Source: a virus. From it: a stretch of 28,636 nucleotides of DNA. Below the pieces are notes generated by a model. That model was not told the origin of the DNA and ran no database searches. It saw only the letters and a list, made by a program, of their open reading frames with translations. The position numbers and the translations under genes were made by a program. The DNA lies in the IMG/VR virus record IMGVR_UViG_3300011114_000882, positions 1-28,636 of that record. The stretch is one strand, 5' to 3'. Shown one piece after another: positions 27,144 to 28,636 of the stretch (position 1 is the first letter of the stretch; each line of letters opens with the position of its first letter).

Positions 27144-27183
27144 AAAGGACCTAGTATACAAAACTATACTAGGTCCTTTTTTT
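27144..27183 (+). terminator. Rho-independent terminator after the arginine-rich gene
   Basis: A perfect 15-bp stem (27144-27158 with 27165-27179) closes loop CAAAAC and runs into seven T residues (27177-27183). It starts 7 nt after the stop codon. The next gene begins 5 nt after the T run, which makes read-through control likely. Confidence 0.95.
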
Positions 27184-27188
27184 CTATA

Positions 27189-27458
27189 ATGGATATATCG
27201 TTTAAGTCCGTAGCATTTCAATTACAATACACAAGCGCACAGATTGATGCTGTGTACGCCTTGCTCGGTTTAGTAGATAATGGTAATTATCGGATCCCAT
27301 CTGCGACTTTAAAGATGTATAAAGGCGATTTACCAGAAAAATTTAAAGAGTGGCTAGAACAGTGTGATGAAAATATAAATATATGTTTCGAGCATCACAA
27401 GATGCCTGATACTAACCTCTCATCACTTAATGATTGGGACTTAATTGAATACGATTGA
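27189..27458 (+). CDS. Small unknown acidic protein
   Basis: This gene encodes 89 residues: MDISFKSVAFQLQYTSAQID, then a helical YALLGLVDNG, a basic LKMYKGDLPEKFKEWLEQC helix and an acidic end (NDWDLIEYD). It has cysteines at CDENINIC. It sits directly after a terminator with TATAAT overlapping its ATG, so its promoter is unclear; read-through of the terminator may supply it. It is followed after 3 nt by the next small gene, so the two are probably an operon. No family recognised. Confidence 0.6.
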   Translation: MDISFKSVAFQLQYTSAQIDAVYALLGLVDNGNYRIPSATLKMYKGDLPEKFKEWLEQCDENINICFEHHKMPDTNLSSLNDWDLIEYD

Positions 27459-27461
27459 AAT

Positions 27462-27713
27462 ATGAACATAACCTTAATTGGTAACGTCAACGAGCTAACT
27501 GCTACCGAGCAGAAAGCTCTCTATACCGATGGAGCTGACATTTACACTGGAGTTTATTATCTAGTTGCAGATGCCGAGTACTTCACTCAGAACGGCCGAG
27601 ATGTAAATCCAAATATTCCAGCATTACGCTCTCTTTCGGGCGCAACTAATATTACTTGGATTATCACTACGTTCCGCGGCAAGAGAGTAGCGTTTGGCTC
27701 CGTACCTGCTTAA
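27462..27713 (+). CDS. Small unknown protein
   Basis: This gene encodes 83 residues: MNITLIGNVNELTATEQKAL, then GVYYLVADAEYFTQNGRDV and WIITTFRGKRVAFGSV at the end. It looks like a small alpha/beta protein without cysteine or membrane segment. It starts 3 nt after the previous stop, so it is probably co-translated. No Shine-Dalgarno and no family recognised. Confidence 0.6.
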   Translation: MNITLIGNVNELTATEQKALYTDGADIYTGVYYLVADAEYFTQNGRDVNPNIPALRSLSGATNITWIITTFRGKRVAFGSVPA

Positions 27714-27738
27714 AATTATTTAATAGGGTAGATTTTAC

Positions 27739-27767
27739 TTGACCTGCTTAATGTGGTTCAATACTAT
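27739..27767 (+). promoter_or_regulatory. Sigma70-type promoter (TTGACC - 17 nt - TACTAT)
   Basis: The -35 box TTGACC (27739-27744) matches 5 of 6 consensus bases, and TACTAT (27762-27767) matches 4 of 6, with the ideal 17-nt spacer. The expected transcription start is near 27774, which is the A of an in-frame ATG. Confidence 0.5.
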
Positions 27768-28118
27768 ATTGGTATGAAACGTAGCATCGCTAGACTCCCG
27801 ATCGTTGAGCAGCCTAATAAATGGCTGGGTAATGATAAAAACGGGGTATGGGAACGCGGTCAATATCGTTATTGTTATCTTACTATCCGTCGATTAGATG
27901 ATGGTAAGTTTAAGGCAGTCATGGGCGCATCTGTAGACACTAGCTACCCGAGTGTTTCATTACCAGAGTGTGGATACTTTGCATTTAATACGTTTAAAGA
28001 AGCCGAGCAACACCTCTATAAATACGTTAATTGGATTCGAGACGTACATGACGGTCAAGCTAAACTTGATCTGCAAACGCGTTTGCACAAAATGAACCCT
28101 GATGTATTTCCATTATAA
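27753..28118 (+). CDS. Unknown protein, start at GTG 27753 or ATG 27774
   Basis: This gene encodes up to 121 residues from GTG 27753, or 114 from ATG 27774 (MKRSIARLP). The GTG lies between the -35 and -10 boxes of a sigma70-type promoter, so if that promoter is used the ATG is the better start. Neither has a Shine-Dalgarno. The protein has NKWLGNDKNGVWERGQYRYCY, LTIRRLDDGKFKAVMGAS and a helical EAEQHLYKYVNWIRDVH segment; it looks like a compact alpha/beta fold. It probably begins a small early unit that includes the glycosylase-like gene. No family recognised. Confidence 0.65.
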   Translation: MVQYYIGMKRSIARLPIVEQPNKWLGNDKNGVWERGQYRYCYLTIRRLDDGKFKAVMGASVDTSYPSVSLPECGYFAFNTFKEAEQHLYKYVNWIRDVHDGQAKLDLQTRLHKMNPDVFPL

Positions 28119-28149
28119 AAATATTTATACTATTTAATTTCGATATATT

Positions 28150-28578
28150 ATACAAACTTTTCTTCCATATCAAGATTTTAAAGAATCTGCTCGATGCTTA
28201 GATTATAGACGTCTCGGTAAACAGCGAGTTGAGGTTCTTCAGCTTCTTAACTCTTTTAGTAGACCGGATTATAAAGGGTGGAAAAATCATCCAGCCCGAG
28301 AAATGTGGCGTGGTCATGAAAATGCATTAGTAATGTACGGCCAAGCTATTTGTAATGAATGGATTTCTCGAGGCTATAAAGATACTTGTTTTGGAAAAAT
28401 TACCGCTCATTACCATTTTAACAAGGGTTCTACGTTTCCTTTATGGATTGATAATAAAGACATACACCTCAGTCACAAATCAAACTTAATACGGAAGTAT
28501 CCGGAGCATTATAGCCCTTTATGGCCTGATGTACCTAATAATTTAGAATACGTGTGGCCTGTAGCTGTAATTAAGTAA
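28150..28578 (+). CDS. Pyrimidine dimer DNA glycosylase-like protein (MSMEG_6728-type), apparent AUA start
   Basis: The frame is open from after TAA 28135-28137. Family members begin MQTFLPY, and here the corresponding codons are ATA CAA ACT TTT CTT CCA TAT, so the likely start is ATA at 28150 (or ATT at 28147). The first ATG (28303) would remove the conserved segment DFKESARCLDYRRLGKQRVE and so is not credible. The protein is then 142 residues, the usual family length. Other matches are GWKNHPAREMWRGHENAL, EWISRGYKDTC, LSHKSNLIRKYPEHY and YVWPV at the end. Family members are annotated as pyrimidine dimer glycosylase or endonuclease V-like repair enzymes, but the activity of this branch is not well tested. 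Confidence 0.8.
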   Translation: MQTFLPYQDFKESARCLDYRRLGKQRVEVLQLLNSFSRPDYKGWKNHPAREMWRGHENALVMYGQAICNEWISRGYKDTCFGKITAHYHFNKGSTFPLWIDNKDIHLSHKSNLIRKYPEHYSPLWPDVPNNLEYVWPVAVIK

Positions 28579-28581
28579 ATA
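28575..28581 (+). promoter_or_regulatory. Late-like promoter element (GTAAATA) before the last gene
   Basis: GTAAATA overlaps the stop codon of the glycosylase-like gene and ends exactly 7 nt before ATG 28589. Confidence 0.35.
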
Positions 28582-28588
28582 TACGGGT

Positions 28589-28636
28589 ATGAAACTAATA
28601 TTAATCCTCCTCGTAGTTGGTGGCCTCGGCTACTAC
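28589..28636 (+). CDS. Start of an exported or membrane protein (cut by window end)
   Basis: Sixteen codons are visible: MKLILILLVVGGLGYY. The Lys-then-hydrophobic run looks like a signal peptide or membrane anchor. The promoter-like element with 7-nt spacing supports this start. The rest lies beyond the window. Confidence 0.5.
   Translation, partial: MKLILILLVVGGLGYY

Noticed and set aside
28122-28129. TATAAATA on the minus strand
   Set aside because: It points back into the 3' end of a plus-strand gene and no minus-strand gene follows, so it is probably chance in an A/T-rich gap.
28303-28578. 91-residue protein starting at the first ATG
   Set aside because: The frame upstream encodes the conserved N-terminus of the family, so the ATG is internal.

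Overview
This window looks like part of the genome of a T4-like, contractile-tailed bacteriophage. It carries the 3' part of a gp23-type major capsid gene, a gp44-type clamp loader subunit, gp25-like and gp6-like baseplate wedge genes, a virus-type nucleotide-metabolism set (class II ribonucleotide reductase, dUTPase) and PhoH. No rRNA, tRNA, integrase, transposase or CRISPR array was seen. The host cannot be fixed from the sequence. Almost no start codon has a Shine-Dalgarno motif. Most starts follow short A/T-rich leaders, as is common in phages of cyanobacteria and Bacteroidota. A monomeric B12-dependent reductase also fits an aquatic bacterial host such as a cyanobacterium. No photosynthesis gene is present to settle it.

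Layout. 1-1084: end of the capsid gene and a strong terminator. 1101-4834: a small basic protein on the minus strand, then phoH, the B12-dependent ribonucleotide reductase, a 56-residue unknown and a Bfd-like [2Fe-2S] protein. 4847-6578: a lipoprotein with a long coiled coil and C-terminal membrane segments, a convergent minus-strand gene that might be a small terminase, and a 52-residue unknown. 6588-9047: dut, the clamp loader subunit, and a convergent minus-strand probable structural gene. 9162-26606: a 17-kb plus-strand run of baseplate, tail and adhesin genes. It contains gp25, gp6, a PKD-containing baseplate protein, a collagen-like (Gly-Tyr-Ser)n fibre, two proteins with Pro-Thr-Val-Thr linkers and four-cysteine modules, and a 1166-residue protein with a LamG-like domain. 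26603-28636: small unknown genes, a strong terminator, a pyrimidine-dimer-glycosylase-like gene that seems to start at AUA, and the start of a membrane or exported protein cut by the window end.

How the parts fit. The replication and nucleotide genes feed phage DNA synthesis: RNR makes dNTPs, dUTPase removes dUTP, and the clamp loader supports the polymerase. The tail run builds the baseplate and a set of repetitive, probably host-contacting appendages. A T4-late-like heptamer (consensus near [C/G/A]TAA[A/G]TA) lies 5-9 nt, most often exactly 7 nt, before the first gene of nearly every transcription unit and is absent inside tightly packed units. This suggests one phage promoter class driving transcripts with almost no leader.

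Genes cover nearly everything. The longest gap is the 114-nt divergent region 9048-9161, so no stretch over 300 nt lacks a gene.
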